Shown: positions 34,881 through 48,083 of the stretch, piece by piece
How positions within the stretch are numbered: the stretch's first letter is position 1
Layout: every line of letters begins with the position of its first letter
DNA from: Inia geoffrensis
Taxonomy: Eukaryota > Chordata > Mammalia > Artiodactyla > Iniidae
NCBI GenBank assembly: GCA_036417435.1
Contig: CM070911.1
Location: 8,184,001-8,248,000, forward strand
DNA length: 64,000 bases
Reading direction: 5' to 3'
Program-made: the position numbers and the translations under genes
The notes under the pieces: generated by a model
The model's input: the letters and a program-made list of their open reading frames with translations, nothing else
What the model was told of the DNA's origin: nothing
The model's database searches: none

Positions 34881-37800
34881 AACAGTTTTCATTAATAATA
34901 ATAATATAAAGATGGTTTCTAGCAGAGCTGCAATCCAAATTCTGGTCTTTTACTTTCTAGGTCAGTACCCTTTTTAGGAAGGTGATGAGGCACAAGGACA
35001 AACACTTGGCGGGAAAGGAGTGTCGTAGAGATGGAAGGATGCAGAAAGAGGAGAGGTGGCACAGACAAACCTGGACTGGAGCGAGTCCTGCATCCACCCT
35101 TATTAGCCTCACTGGCAAGCATCTTAACCCTTAGGATCCCCAGTTTCTCTGTTTGTAAACTGAGGGTAAACATACCTCCAATTCTGCTGTATTAGAGACA
35201 ATGGACGTCAAGTCCCTGGTGCCCTGAATCCATCTTCAGTGGTAACACAAACTTCCTAGCTTCACAGGGGCTGTTTCTAACCAAGTCTCAAAGCTCCCTA
35301 CCCCAGTGACTAAAAATGGTTCTAAAATGACATCAAATGGAACAAAGCCGGGCGGCTGACTCTTTGTTCTGAGGTTTTGTTCAGAGCTTGACAAGCTTTC
35401 CAGAGAGCTCCCAAGAAGATGCTAGCCCACGAAAGTTGTCATTGGTCCAGATGCGTGGATTCAGTCTCTCCACTTAGCAACAGTATTTGCCTCCTGCTTC
35501 AGAAAAGGAAACAAAAAGTAAGCCTGCAGTTAAATACACCCACAAGGGCAAATCCCCATGAAAGCCTGTCAAAAAAGAGCTGTGGGAAAGATGAGCTATT
35601 GCTGTACGCCTGGGTGAACTGCAATGAGGAAGCCACAAAGGGGAGGGAGGATGGGCACAGGGGCTTGTCAGTTCCAGCCCCCCAAAGGGTTTCAGCCTTT
35701 CCCTCCTCCTGATTCCCACTGCCCCACGACTGCCCTCATTGTCATTGTTCCTGGACTATTTTAACAGCTTCCTAATTCATTCGCCTGTCCTGCCATTTAC
35801 AAGGGACTCTATACTATCACTGTCAAATTAAACAACTGCCTTTTGGGGGGTGGCTGTTGACCTTTCATTGCAGGAGAAATCTTTCTAAAGCGTGGGTCTG
35901 ATCTCATCACTCCTCTGCTTAAAAGCTGTCAGTGTACTTTGTCTGTATTATGCTTGAGGTTAGTAGTTTCCCCTGGGCACTGGTCACTTGCCTGCCTGGC
36001 TGTCTCCTGCATCACACTTTTGGAGGGAGGGCAGAGGCTGGGTCCTGGGCACTCAGGGGCCCCTACCACCTTATCAGAGCCATTGGATGCATCACTTTCT
36101 CTCAGTCACATTAATCTTCATTCAATTCCTCAAAAGCTTTCCCCCACTGCTGAGTCTTCTCACATCTTGTTTTCTTTGCTAGAACGTTAACCCTTTGACG
36201 CCTCCCCTAGCAAATGCCTCATCCTTATTTTGCACATTCTCCGCCCCCCCCAGAAAGGCTTCTCTGAACCCCCAGGTTAGGCTAGCGCCCCAGCCTCCTT
36301 CCCACGTGTTGTCTGATGAGCCCCACAACCTGGACTGATGCCCCCAGTAACCTTTCACCATCCATAGACACATTACATTATAAATAAATAGCATTTGAAA
36401 AAAACTAAACTCTTTACTATGTTGACTTCAAAATGTAAATTCTAAAGCAAAACATGACAATCCAAATTATAGAGGTAATAGTTTGTCTTAAATCTTTGAA
36501 GCACACCTTAACGCTGGATTTCGTTTTAATTCAGCATTATCAGATTATTGATAAGTTTAGCAACTTTGATTTTTCCTCCGACTGAATTTTATGATGAATG
36601 ATACTAATGTTCTTAGTATTTCTTAAATATTGTAGGTTTACGTTAGTTTCATTTTGGGAAAAGAAAATCCATTTTATTAATTGTGTTATTGTGTTATTAA
36701 TTGTGCTATTATAAAATCCATTTGTATTAATTGTGTGGAAAGAAGACTTACAATCAGCAAACTTGAAACCTTTTGTTTTCTTTGTTAGGTAGTTACACAT
36801 CATTTTTATAACGAAAAAGATAAATTATAATACCTTCCCCTAAAAGGAAAGAAAGTTGCCAAATATTGGAGGATAACCACGCTGGTTTCAGACTTCTGAT
36901 ACCAACAGTACAGAAATATCATTAGACCTCTGAGAAATTTTGACAATGAAAATTAAACAAGAAAACTGTTGATTTTTTGAACAGGCTCATTTATATGGCT
37001 CAAAATTCCAAAGGTACCAGAGTAAACAGTGAAAAATGTCCCTCCCACGCCTGTCTCTCAGCAGTGAAGTCTAAAGTCCTCTCTTTGAAGCTCACATTGC
37101 ACTGGTTTTGTATGGATTCTTGCAGAGATATTTTTTGCACAGATAGTACTCTATGTTATTTCCCCAAGCCTTGTTTGCACACTAATAATCATACTATTTC
37201 TCGATTTTTTTAACCTAGCAAAATATCTTGCAGCTTGTTCCCTAACAGTGCAATAAAAGTTTTTCTCACTCTTTTTTATGTCTACACAGTATTGCATTGT
37301 GTGTATGTACCATAAATCACCCATGCCCTCTCCAAGTCTGGACACTTGGGTTATTTCCAATACTTTGCAACCATAAACAACACCAAACACAGAACAATCT
37401 CATTCAGCCTACCTTTCACCCAGGTACGTGTATATCTAAAAAATACGTGGCCAGCAGTGAATTACGAGGCCAGAGGTGACTTTAATAGATATTGTCAAAT
37501 TATCCTTTAAAGGAGTTGAATCAATTTACCTCCCCTTTAGCAAGGTGGGGAAAATATGATAAATCAATTTTCATTTGGCCTTTAAATTTGAACATTTTAT
37601 TCCACTTGAATTCTGTACAAGCACAATTTAGTTTGTTTGCTAATGTGTTACTGATTGTTAAATGTGTGCTACTTAAATGTTCACCTCCCACGCACTACCC
37701 CCAGGAAATACATCAGTTGCACCAAATTTGTTTTGCCCCTCTCACTCTTTCCTTTGTTTATCTGATATTTGATACCAGACAATGCGATGCTGGCAGCCGG

Positions 37801-38081
37801 GTTATAAGCCGACTTACCGTTTGCTGAAGTGTAGCATCTTGACTCTCCACCAGGTGGAGCAGTCTCACCTTAGGGAGCGCATTGAGTAGGGCCGCTGAAT
37901 TTGGGGTGGTCAATATTCCTGGTGATATGCAGGTGGAGTGAAGTAGAGTGGAATGCAATTAAAGTTGAATTTAAGGTTTCAAAAGAGGATGTGGCACATC
38001 TAGACCTCAGATGTATTAGTGATCCAGGTGAAGTTTAGTATCTCTGGTCTGAACCACCTGTAGAAACAAGTCAAGTCCTAC
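34881..38081. other. Intergenic, nothing recognised
   Basis: Between the L1 and the MLT1 LTR. Only short open frames without motifs. A CTCF-like variant, CCACCAGGTGGAG, lies at 37847-37859. Confidence 0.5.
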
Positions 38082-38515
38082 AGTTAGGGGTTGATTTGTG
38101 TTCCCCATCCCTGCCTCCTTCCACATTCATACATTGAAGTTCCAACCCCCAGCACCTCAGAATGTGACCTTATTTGGGGAGAGGGTCTTTACAGAGGCAA
38201 TCAAACTAAAATGAGGTCGCTGAGGTGGGCCCTAATCCAATATGACTGGTGTCTTTATAAGAAAGGAAATTTTGGACACTGACACACAGAGAGGGAAGAG
38301 GATGTGAAGAGACAGGGAGAAGACAGGCATGCAAGTCAAAGAGAAAGGCCTGGGACAGACAGATCCTTCCCTTGCAGCCTTCAGAAGGAACCAACCCCCT
38401 GACGCCTTCATCTGGGGCTTCTTGCCTCCAGAACTATGGATGATACATTTCTGTTGTTTAAGCCCACCAGCCTGTGGTGCTTTGTTATGGCAGCCTGAGC
38501 AAACCAATATACCTA
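38082..38515 (+). mobile_element. MLT1-type (ERVL-MaLR) solo LTR
   Basis: tgatttgtgttcccc.., ctcagaatgtgaccttatttgg, gggccctaatccaatatgac, cctccagaactatgg, tctgttgtttaagcccacc, ending ..aaaccaatata. Assigned by eye; the subfamily is uncertain. Non-coding. Confidence 0.7.
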
Positions 38516-38929
38516 CTCACTCACGTTCTGGGAGAATTTAAGTAAGCTGGGTTTAAGCATTTACTAGGCTAGAGAAACATTTCCTCCACAGAAAGTGATA
38601 GCTAATAACAGAAACTGGGCTATGGTTTAGAGATATTTATTATAAGCGAATAAACTTGAAGTACCCTTAAGCCATTCAGAAACCATCTTCACATAGAAAC
38701 AAGCGGTACGCTGATAACAAATGACTACACTGCTTGACACGCACAACTAGGAGCTTTTAAAGGCTTCAGCCCATTGTACTCTACTGCATTTTAATTGGGC
38801 GCTGTGATGGATGTAGAAAGAGGAAGCTGTTTTGCTCAGGCACAAAGGAAGGAGATGGCGTATCTACTGGTATGTGTGATGAGATAAACAAATATACATA
38901 AAACTGAAAGTGTGAGAGGATGAGTTTGT

Positions 38930-39069
38930 GTCTGGGTGTAGTCATGTGAAAATGTGTGTATGTTACAAAGAAAAAGGTATGAGAAGAGTTGGATTTACAA
39001 GAAAGAGAAATATGGGTGTAAGCAGAATCTATATGCCAAGGGGAGAAATGTTTGCGTGACAAGGTGTGT

Positions 39070-39117
<48 letters not shown>

Positions 39118-39355
39118 CATTCGGTGTTTGTTGGTGGAGAGAAACGTGTGAGAAGGAAACGTGTATGTATGTGAAGAAGAGCCACATGTATGTTTGAAGT
39201 GTGTGTGCATTTAAGGAGGCAGATATGTGTGTAAGGAATACGTGTGTGCAGCACATGCCTAGATGTGTAAGGGGGGACGTATGTGTGAGGATGTGTGTGT
39301 GAGGAGAGAAGAATGTGTGTGTGTAAGCGTGTGAGGAGAAGTACATGCGTGCGAT
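38930..39355. repeat. TG-rich low-complexity block
   Basis: Imperfect GTGTGT/GAGA/GTGAGGAGA repeats with a (TG)n and (GA)n core at 39064-39117. The long His/Thr/Ser-rich open frame on the minus strand is a by-product of the repeat. Confidence 0.9.
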
Positions 39356-40041
39356 TCTTTAGGATAATGCTGGTCAAAGAAGCAAATGTGCCCAGAAGCC
39401 GTGTCTAATTGCCTTCCTGACCCCATGGCCTCTGCGAACCCTGCTTACTGAATGAACTTAGAGATTGACAGCTCCTTTGTAGGTCTGAGGTTGGCCACCA
39501 CAGTTTTTTAGTTTAGTCCCATGTTTGTCAACAACATTTTAAACTAGCTTGATTCCCCTCATTTAAGAAAATATCTTGAAGTTACTTTTTCAAGTTTTGG
39601 TTCAAGTTCAGTGAAGACATAAAATGAGTGGGTCAGGTTCGGTTCAGGAAGAAAAAACCTAATCATTCGTATTTGCGTGCTGGTGTTTAAATCAACGAAC
39701 TGGGAGCAGAGAGATGATTCATCGAGCAGGAAAATAATACACAACTGTTTCACTGAATTTCATTTCTTGTCTTATTAATTCTTAATTGATAGGAGTCTGT
39801 GCATTTCTAAAACTTATTATAGATTAAAAAATGGGATTCAGTGATTTCCCCAAAGTCACTGTATCAATTAGCTAATGCATGGGACAGCTTCCTAAGAATT
39901 TTTCCCTAGCAGGCACCATATATTCACTTTGATTTTTCCGGTGAATCAAATTATATTTCTGTCTTTATTAAAAGTGGCTTCCTTTTGAATGTTGGGTTTC
40001 AAGGAAAGGAATTAATTTTTGGAATGACTTTCATATAATGG

Positions 40042-40327
40042 GGGTTAGGCAGGCTAACTATGGCCCATGGGCCAAATCTGTTCAGCTATCTAGTTTTTTT
40101 TTTTTTTTTTTTGGAGGGGGGGGTATCCTTTTTTATGGCCCATGAGGTAAGAATGGTTTTCATATTTTTAAAAATATTTATACTTTAATATAAATGGTTA
40201 TACATTTATACTTTAAATGGTTATACAAGTACTTTTATAATCGAATAGTGTGGTTTTGCCTCTTGGCTGGCAAAGCCTAAAATATTTCTTTTAAACCTTT
40301 AAGAAAAAGTTTGCTGACCCTGTTCTG
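40042..40327. mobile_element. hAT-type DNA transposon remnant
   Basis: Ends ggcaggctaactatggcccatgg.. and ..aaaaagtttgctgaccctgttc form the known inverted arms ('gcaaactatggccc'). The middle is degraded and holds a T-run. Confidence 0.7.
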
Positions 40328-40379
40328 TAGGATTTTATTTGCTTGGTAAAGTGTAAGCTGTCAAAATGTAAGGGAAAAA

Positions 40380-41090
40380 AAAGTAAGTACAGTGATTATT
40401 GGTCTAGCAATTGCAGTAAGTAATCTAAACCATAGAACCAACATATTGGTAAATGTGAATTCAACACAGCTATACTGTACATGTGTTTACTGGAGTGGTT
40501 GAAAAACTGTGTATTCCCTAGAAACACAAATTCAGTCAAGAATGTTCACTGCAGTCTTGTTTCTAATCATGAAAAACAGATCAACTTAAAGGTCCATCAA
40601 CAGAAGAATGTCTGTACAAGTTGTGCCATTCATACAATGGAATACTATTTAGCAGTTAAAATGAATAACCTAGGGCTATATGTATGATGAGATGGCTCTT
40701 ACAAACATATTGAGCAAAACAACATAAAACAAATGACTGGGTTACAGAACAAAACAGAATATGATAACACACAGAAAGTGGCAATATTGGAAAACATGCC
40801 ATAGTTCAACTCAGGCATATGTAGTAACATGAACACATGCATATGTAGTAATAGTATGAAAACATTGATGGGATGTTTTAGGAAAGTACTGGGGGTTGGG
40901 CGGGTGGTGGTGGGGGAAGAATTAGGATCAGGGAGGGCTTTCCGGGGGCTTTAACTGTATCGCGATATTTATCTCCTACATGAATATCTGAAGTAAGTAT
41001 GGCAGGTTAGGATTGGCTGGTTCTTGGGCACACAGAGAGGGGCTTGTGAAGTTACTTTCTCTTGTGTGCGTTTGAAATATTTCATTATAA
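40380..41090 (+). mobile_element. Old L1 3' fragment
   Basis: Diverged ORF2-end matches (ggtccatcaacagaagaatg, acaatggaatactatttagc) followed by degraded L1 3' sequence. The limits are approximate. Confidence 0.7.
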
Positions 41091-41279
41091 GAAAAGGAAA
41101 ATGATGGTACTGCCAATCAGAGTCCAGGAAATCCACGGAGATTAATTCAGGCAACGTTTTTACCCAGGACCTGTTGTGTGCTGGCACTTGCTGGGGGCCA
41201 GACCCTCATTCCCTCATTTCCTCATTTAACCGCCCAGCTCACTGAACTGCGACTGTCTCCCCCATCCTCAAGGACACTG

Positions 41280-42780
41280 TCAGACTGGCCCAAGGCCACA
41301 ATGCGAGTCATGGGGGTGAGTGGCAGTGAGGGCGCCGGGCTGGTCGCCGGATTCCAGCTCTGCGCCTCGCAGGTTCCTGAAATCACAGGGGCTCCTCTCT
41401 CGCTTAAAAAAAAGAAAGAAGTACTCCTGCCCTGTGGTCATTGCTTGCTCGGTCTACCTCTGCACCAGCCTCCTGCGAGCTCTGCAAAGATTTATCGGAG
41501 ATTCTTTGGTTCATTCCGTTCCTCACGGATTCTTCCCGACACTGGGGCCAGGGAGAGTTGGCTGGGTTTCCCCCTTAGGTGCACACCGTTCCAGAATCTT
41601 TCTCGTCTGTTGGCCTCAGACAGGCTCCCTGGTGGGCCACTGGCCGACCCCGGCTGCTGGGGACCCGGGTCCCCCTATCCCCCCCTTGCTTGAGCCGGTC
41701 CGCTGGGGCCGGAGAAGGGCGCCCCGGCGACGCGGCCCTCCACAGGGCTCAGCCTGTGCGTCCAGGGGTGGGCGTTCCGGGGCCCTTGGCGTGGAGCCTT
41801 TGGGAAGCCGGGGCTGCGCTCCTGCTGCCTCGCAGACCTGCCTTGTCCCCTCTGGGCGTCTGCGTCCCAAGCGACAAAATGACCTCTGTTCTCCAAAGGT
41901 TCTTCCAACGTCTGCCCAGACTCCCTTCCCCGCTGAGTCTCCGTTGGCTGGAGGGGCTCCCCGCGTGGCCCTGCGGGAAGGTCGGGAGGTGTGCCGGGGG
42001 GCGGTACGGGGAAGCTGGGGGAGGAATCCCTCGGGGAGATCAGAGAAGACAGCGACGTTTACCGAGAGCAGGCGGCGCCCCGAGGCCGGTGCCGCGCCCT
42101 TCGGGTGACGAGGTCGGACTTTGGCGAGGGGGGGCGCAGGGGCAGGGCGAGGGGACCGGGCACGCGGCGAGAAAACCCAGGCCGGCGGGCGGGCGCGGGG
42201 CTCGGCTCCTGCCCTCGAGCCTCCTCCCCTCGCCCGACGCCGCCCGGTCCGGCCCCGGCGCCGCCCTCGCCGCGACCCTTCCCCAGCGGGGTCCCGCGTC
42301 GGCCGAGCCCACCGCCGGCCCTTCTCCGCGGTCGGCCGGAAGACCCGGAGAAGCGGACTCCAGGGGGCGGCCGGGGTCAGGGGTCAGTCCCGGGCGCGGG
42401 CCGCGCTCCGCCCTCCTCAGATCCGGGCTTTGCTGCGCGCCCCCCGGCCGGCCGAGCCCGGGAGCTGGCGGAGTGAGCGCGCGGGCGGCTGGGCCGGCCC
42501 TCCGACGGCGGCGGGCGCACCGGAGCGGGGCCGCGGCGGCGCGAGGACAAAGGGCCGAGGTAGGAGCGGCCGCCCGGCGCGCAGGGGGAACGCCTTGCAG
42601 CGCAGCGCGCGGGGAAGCGCGGCCCGTGGAGCGCGCGGGCGGACGTGGGTACCTTTTCGGTCGGGACCCGCCGGGAGGCTACGGAAGTGTCGGGGCTCAG
42701 CCTTGAGGGCGCGTGAGGGTGTGGGTACCGCTGCCTCGTGTGCGTGCGCGCGTGGGAGTGTGTGTGTGTGTGAGTGTGAA
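41280..42780 (+). promoter_or_regulatory. GREB1: Strong CpG island, probable GREB1 promoter and non-coding first exon
   Basis: The GC content and CpG density are extreme, peaking at 41690-42720, with many GC boxes (for example gggcgggcgcggggc near 42187). A candidate splice donor, CGAG|GTAGGA, lies at 42559/42560. In mammals E2F6 on one strand is followed, head to head, by GREB1, an estrogen-induced gene whose first exon is untranslated. The distance here (about 12 kb from E2F6) fits that order. No GREB1 coding sequence was recognised, so the gene name is an inference from synteny. The long open frames in this stretch are GC-driven and look like no known protein. Confidence 0.6.
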
Positions 42781-43169
42781 AGAGAGAGAAAAAGAGGGGC
42801 CGGCAGAGTTGGATTTAGATGGACTTAGAGCGCGCGCTGAGCGCTTGGCACATGGTGAACGCTCCGTAGGTGAGAGCTAATAAAAATGACAATGATGGTA
42901 ATAATCACTGTTTTGAGGGTGTGCACGCGTGCGTGCATGCGTGTCCATGTCTGTGTGTTTAGAGAAGCTGGAGCCGGCGGTGGCGGCCCCAACTCCCCAG
43001 CACTTGGAACACGGGAGAAAATGGGGCTTCTTTCCAGAACCGCCCTGGGACTGTCTCTGAGGGGCTCCGACCCTTGGGAAGGCTTGTTCGGGGGAGGAGG
43101 AGCCTTAGTAGATGGATTCCAGTTTTGGGTCTTGGGAACAAAGGCTGCTTCCCTGAAGTCCAAGAAGGT

Positions 43170-43179
43170 GCGTGCGTGC

Positions 43180-43212
<33 letters not shown>
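43170..43212. repeat. (GTGC)n/(GT)n repeat
   Basis: gtgcgtgcgtgcgtgcgt followed by a GT run, just after the second CpG island. Confidence 0.95.
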
Positions 43213-43936
43213 GCCGCCAGGGCGCCAGGCGGGGTGGAGGCGATGATGGCCATTCATGGAGAAGGCTGTTGGGCCATTTTGCTGTCAAGCCTCTTTTGAT
43301 CCCTGGTCATGAAGACCAGCAAAAAACAAAGAGGAACTATTTCATTTGTATACTGAAGCTTTTCTTTAAGAAAGTTTTATTATAGAGGTAAGTGTTCCTC
43401 AGGACTTGGAAGATTTTTTTAGTATCTCTTTTAAACAATATGTGCATTTTAACTTGATAAAAACTTTTATTCCTAGCGAGAGCATTTTAATTTCTCCGAT
43501 TAACACTGCGTGTTAGACGTGGGGAAAGGTGGAGGTCTGGGCCGGTTCTGAGCTTCATCTTACCTAAAGCGTTGTTTTAATGTCACCTGGTTTGCAGCAC
43601 TTTGTAGGAAAACACTACTGGAAGTTTTAAAGGCCAATTAGACTCCTACCCCTGTCTTAGAATGTCTTAAATCTCTGGGCAGACTTGAAGAATTCCTTAT
43701 ATGCAATCCAGTGCTTCGAGAGTACTGTTTTTGGGTTTGCTCAGGAAAGTTTGTTTCTAGGAAACAAAAATCAGATTCAAAATGTGAAACAATGAAATGA
43801 AGCACAGGTGAGGAGATGTTTCTACAAGCCTGTTCATACTGAAATCTGGTTCATTTAAAGTTTGCATTGTGATCTGTGACATTTTCCATCCCCACAGCAG
43901 TGGATGAGGCGGTCTGCTGTTCATTCCGGAGCAATT

Positions 43937-44385
43937 TTTTTTTTTTTAATTTAAGTATAGTTGATGTACAATATTATATAAGTTACAGGTGTACAATGTG
44001 TTGATTCATAATTTTTAAAGGTTATACTTCATTTATAGTTATTATAAAATATTGGGTATATTCCCTGAGTTGTACAATATATCCTTGTAGCTTATTTTAT
44101 ACCTAATAGTTTGTATCTCTTAATCCCCTACCCCTATTGTGCCCCTCCCCCCACGACTCTCCCTACTGGTAACCACTAGTTTGTTCTCTATATCTGTGAG
44201 TCTGCTTCTTGTTTGTTACATTCACTAGTTTGTTGTATTTTTTTTAGAGTCCACATATAACTGATATCATACAGTATTTGTCTTTCTCTGTCTGACTTAT
44301 TTCACTTAGCATAACACCCTCCAAGTCCGTCCATGTTACTGCAAATGGCAAAATTTCATTCTTTTTTATGGGTGAGTAGTATTCC

Positions 44386-44433
<48 letters not shown>

Positions 44434-44576
44434 CACATCTTCTTTATCTATTCATCTGTTGATGGACACTTAGGTTGCTTCCATGTCTTGGCTATTGTAA
44501 CTAATGCTACTATGAACATTGGGTGCATGTATCTTTTAGAATTAGTGTTTTCTGGAACAAGTATTCTTTAAAGAAT
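43937..44576 (-). mobile_element. L1 3' fragment, antisense, with TG repeat
   Basis: It starts with a T-run (the A-tail on minus) and L1 3' untranslated sequence, then the reverse of tggaatactactcacccata. A (TG)n run fills 44389-44430. Confidence 0.88.
44389..44430. repeat. (GT)21 microsatellite
   Basis: A GT run inside the antisense L1 fragment, growing from its cacaatgg site. Confidence 0.97.
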
Positions 44577-45749
44577 AAGAAGTAAGTTCAGGTTGAAGTT
44601 GAAATTCCATCCTAGCCTTTCTTGTTATTGATTAACAAATGGCTTATTTGTGGTTTAAGACGTTTTTAATCAGTGAAAATATCCACTTGCACCAATACGT
44701 GTAATCTTTTAGTGGGTGGGTAATTTGAATCTACACTTTAATATCTGTATTATTGTCTTGTAATTTTTAATAGGAGAGTTTATAATGTAGAGCCTATCTA
44801 AAGGTTTCTATGCTTAGTATGAAGTTGGTTCATTTAGTAAGCAAGTGACTGAACTCCTATGGCATTACAGATGTTCATGCTACTACTACTGTTTTATTTG
44901 ACATCAGAAAACCCCATTTTAAGAAAATTGTGTCTAGTTTGTGGATTCAACATTTGAATTACTTAGTGATTCCAGAGTGTTCAGAGGCAATCTCAAAGGA
45001 GAGCTAATAAAAGGTTCATCCATTCAGAATGAAAAGAAGATAGACTATAACTTAGAGAGGCAGACCCCCTGCACCCCGTGCCATGCCCAAGCACAGTGCT
45101 CAGAAATGAGCGGGACCAGGACACTTAAACAAAGGCTGTGATATGGACCCTTCATGCATTAAGTGGGTAAAGGGAGCTTGCTTTTAATAATCAACATTTC
45201 CCTGTCCAGCATGCATCAGTGGTTCTGTTCTGTTTCCCCTAGGAAGCCCCTAGGGCTTTTGTGGGAGTAACTGACCATTGGGGCTGGTCGAGGGCAGTGC
45301 ATGGAGCTCTGATCTGGCCATTCCAGAGGGTCCGTAGACCTCTAATCCCTTCAAAAGATTCCAGTTAATCTCTGCAGTTTGTACACTGCTTAATGGGCAC
45401 GCTTGTCTTTTTCGTTCAGTTTCTGAATATACAGATAAATTATAGTACTTTAAAGCTAATTGCCCTTAAAAACAAAAACAACAGAATGAGGAAGACTGTT
45501 GTAGAAGTTATATCTGTGACATAAAATTTAAAAACCTGCAGAAGAGTTAAAAAAAAAGAAGGAAAACTGGAAATCTATGATCCAGATATAATTACTGTTA
45601 ATACTTTGGCGTGTTTTTTCTGGTCTTAAAATTAAGTTCTATATGCTTCTAAACATTGGCCAAAATTATATATATATAAAATATATGTCATTTTGTATCT
45701 TTTAAATATAAAAGTTGTATTATGAATATACTTATTATTTCATTGATTT
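44577..45749. other. No feature recognised
   Basis: AT-rich DNA between an L1 and the FXR1 pseudogene, within the presumed GREB1 first intron. Confidence 0.5.
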
Positions 45750-47455
45750 TTTTTTTGAAGGCAAAAAGAAACCTTATATTTTGGCATTAATCGCATCAAT
45801 TTGTTTACATTTATGACATGTTACATATATTATTATTCAAACAACTAACAAAGTCATCAATCTGGCTTTTATTTTCAATTGCTATTTGTTCAAAAGACAC
45901 CTGTGACTTGAAGATTCTTTTAAAATGAATATTCTCTTCACCGAAATAAAAAGTTGACATTTAACAAGTATTACATTTTACACCTGTAAGTTTTTAACGT
46001 ACTGCAGGACTGTACAACTACATACAACATGTATATGGTTTGCTGTCTTCCTAGATATGAACTACTGTAAAATGACATAAAATTCAAATTATTTACCTTC
46101 TCCACACTTAACTTGTAAGTCTGTCAAATAGCAGTTATTGAGTATCCAGTAATTAGAAGAGGAAGTAAAAGGAGGACATGAAGATGCTCTTCCCCTTAGG
46201 AACTCACTTGTTATAAAGCTAACATACACCCATAAAGTAACAAAGCTATACTGGGTCGTGTTACCTGGTAACAGAAGTAGATGTTCAGGTAACTATCACT
46301 ATATGGAATAGATGTATCCTAAGTTAACAGCAACATCTATTTGTTAAGTCCAAATCCTCAATTAATTAAAATTTTGTACTATATCAGCAATCTATTTCCA
46401 CAATAAATTAATTTTGGTTGAAAGAGGTTAAAATGTAAGTTTCTTCTATTGCATGCTTGAGAGAACGGTTCCCAGTGAAGAATAAATAAGGGGGGAGGGG
46501 AATAAATAAGGGAACAATGGGAACAATAAGCCGGTCAATACAGCAGACACTATTAGAGGATTTTCAAACCTCCTTGCCCAATAACCCTAAATTTAAAAGC
46601 AGTAGCAACTGAACAGGTAAAAAGAAAAACACAAAGGAGTAGGACAGGGAATTCACATGATGTATGTCTTCTCTGAGCAGCCGTAGCAGCAGCACATAAA
46701 AGCAACCTTCTTGTTAGCACAGTGAAGCTCAAGCAGCAACTCCATCCTTGACGCTGCAACAAGATTCCTAGGAATCTGAATAAAATCCTCCACAAATTCC
46801 AAAAAACCTCTAGCATCAGCACTCTCTCCGTAGATTTTAAATGTTCCAGTATCTTCATCTAGCTCAACAGCTGTAACTCCAGGAACCTTTCTAGCTTGCT
46901 GTATGTTACTGCCATGTGTTCCTATTGGCAGGCCCATCCAATCTCCTCTCACAACAAATTCCTCATGAAAAGCTGCTGCAAGTTGTTTTGTGCATTCTAA
47001 ATGCTTAGTGGCCTCTTCATTTCTGGACATAAGCATGAACTTCGTACGAATACTTCGCAAATGCATGTCACTCAGAATGTTTACCCTCTTCACGGTTGCT
47101 TCACTGGCAGACAGTATCATCAGCTGTGTGGTTTCTGGATGGTAAAAAATTCTGCCTGCTCCTACTGCTTTCTCAAAATCTTTATGTGCATTTTCACTAG
47201 CACACGTCTCCCTCAGATCCTCAGCAACATCCACTGTGCATTTAAAGAATGTATTTTTTTGACAGTTTTATTTTAATTGACAGGCCGAAGTCATTGAAAT
47301 GGGACCATTTCATTGTAAGTGGCATCACAAGCAGCATATTCAATGATATAAAATTCTCCTTTCATCATTCGAAGTTTAGCCAACCACCATCTGCATGGTT
47401 CTTGATCATTTGCTCTTGAGTACACCTGTACTTCATCTCCTTCAGTAATTTATTT

Positions 47456-47668
47456 ATTTATTCTTTTTTTTTGCTGTACACGGGCCTCTCACTGTTGTGG
47501 CCTCTCCCGTTGGGGAGCGCAGGCTTCGGACGCGCAGGCTCAGCGGCCATGGCTCACGGGCCCAGCCTCTCCGCGGCATGTGGGATCCTCCCGGACCCGG
47601 GGCACGAACCTGTGTCCCCTGCATCGGCAGGCGGACTCTCAACCACTGCGCCACCAGGGAAGCCTCAA
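47456..47668 (-). mobile_element. CHR-type SINE inside the FXR1 pseudogene
   Basis: A minus-strand element splitting the pseudogene just after the '..SDIKK' part. The flanks share tcagtaattt/tcaataattt. It is younger than the retrocopy. Confidence 0.9.
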
Positions 47669-47765
47669 TAATTTCTTTTTTTTATATCAGATGGTTGTGG
47701 TAATCTAACTTCATTAAATGGAACCTGGCGTTCCGGTTGCCAGTTCTCAAAAACAACTGTGAGGG

Positions 47766-48083
47766 CTTCCCTGGTGGCGCAGTGGTTGAGAATCTGCCTG
47801 CTAATGCAGAGGACACGGGTTTGAGTCCTGGTCTGGGAATCCCACATGCCGCGGGGCAACTAGGCCCATGAGCCACAACTACCGAGCCTGCGCGTCTGGA
47901 GCCTGTGCTCCGCAACAAGAGAGGCCGCAATAGTGAGAGGCCCGCGCACCGCGATGAAGAGTGGCCCCTGCTCGCTGCAGCTAGAGAAAGCCCTCGCACA
48001 GAAACGAAGACCCAACACAGCAAAAAAAAAAAAAAAAATTAATTAATAAACTCCTACCCCCAACATCTTAAAACAACAACAAC
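47766..48083 (+). mobile_element. CHR-type SINE (long form) inside the FXR1 pseudogene
   Basis: A plus-strand element with the duplication aacaactgtgagg at about 47752-47764 and 48084-48096. The A-tail is followed by an (AAC)n stretch. It splits the pseudogene between the parts for '..HEDSLTV' and 'VFENW..'. Confidence 0.92.

Noticed and set aside
37847..37860. CCACCAGGTGGAGC as a CTCF site
   Set aside because: The final core GGC reads GGA. It is also a palindrome-like E-box variant, so it is weaker than the two listed sites.
38781..39377. 198-codon minus-strand frame rich in His, Thr and Ser
   Set aside because: It is the translation of a TG/GA low-complexity repeat.
41579..42828. Very long open frames (up to 375 codons) at the second CpG island
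   Set aside because: Extreme GC content removes stop codons by chance. Several frames on both strands are open at once, and the Arg/Pro/Ala/Gly-rich translations resemble no family.
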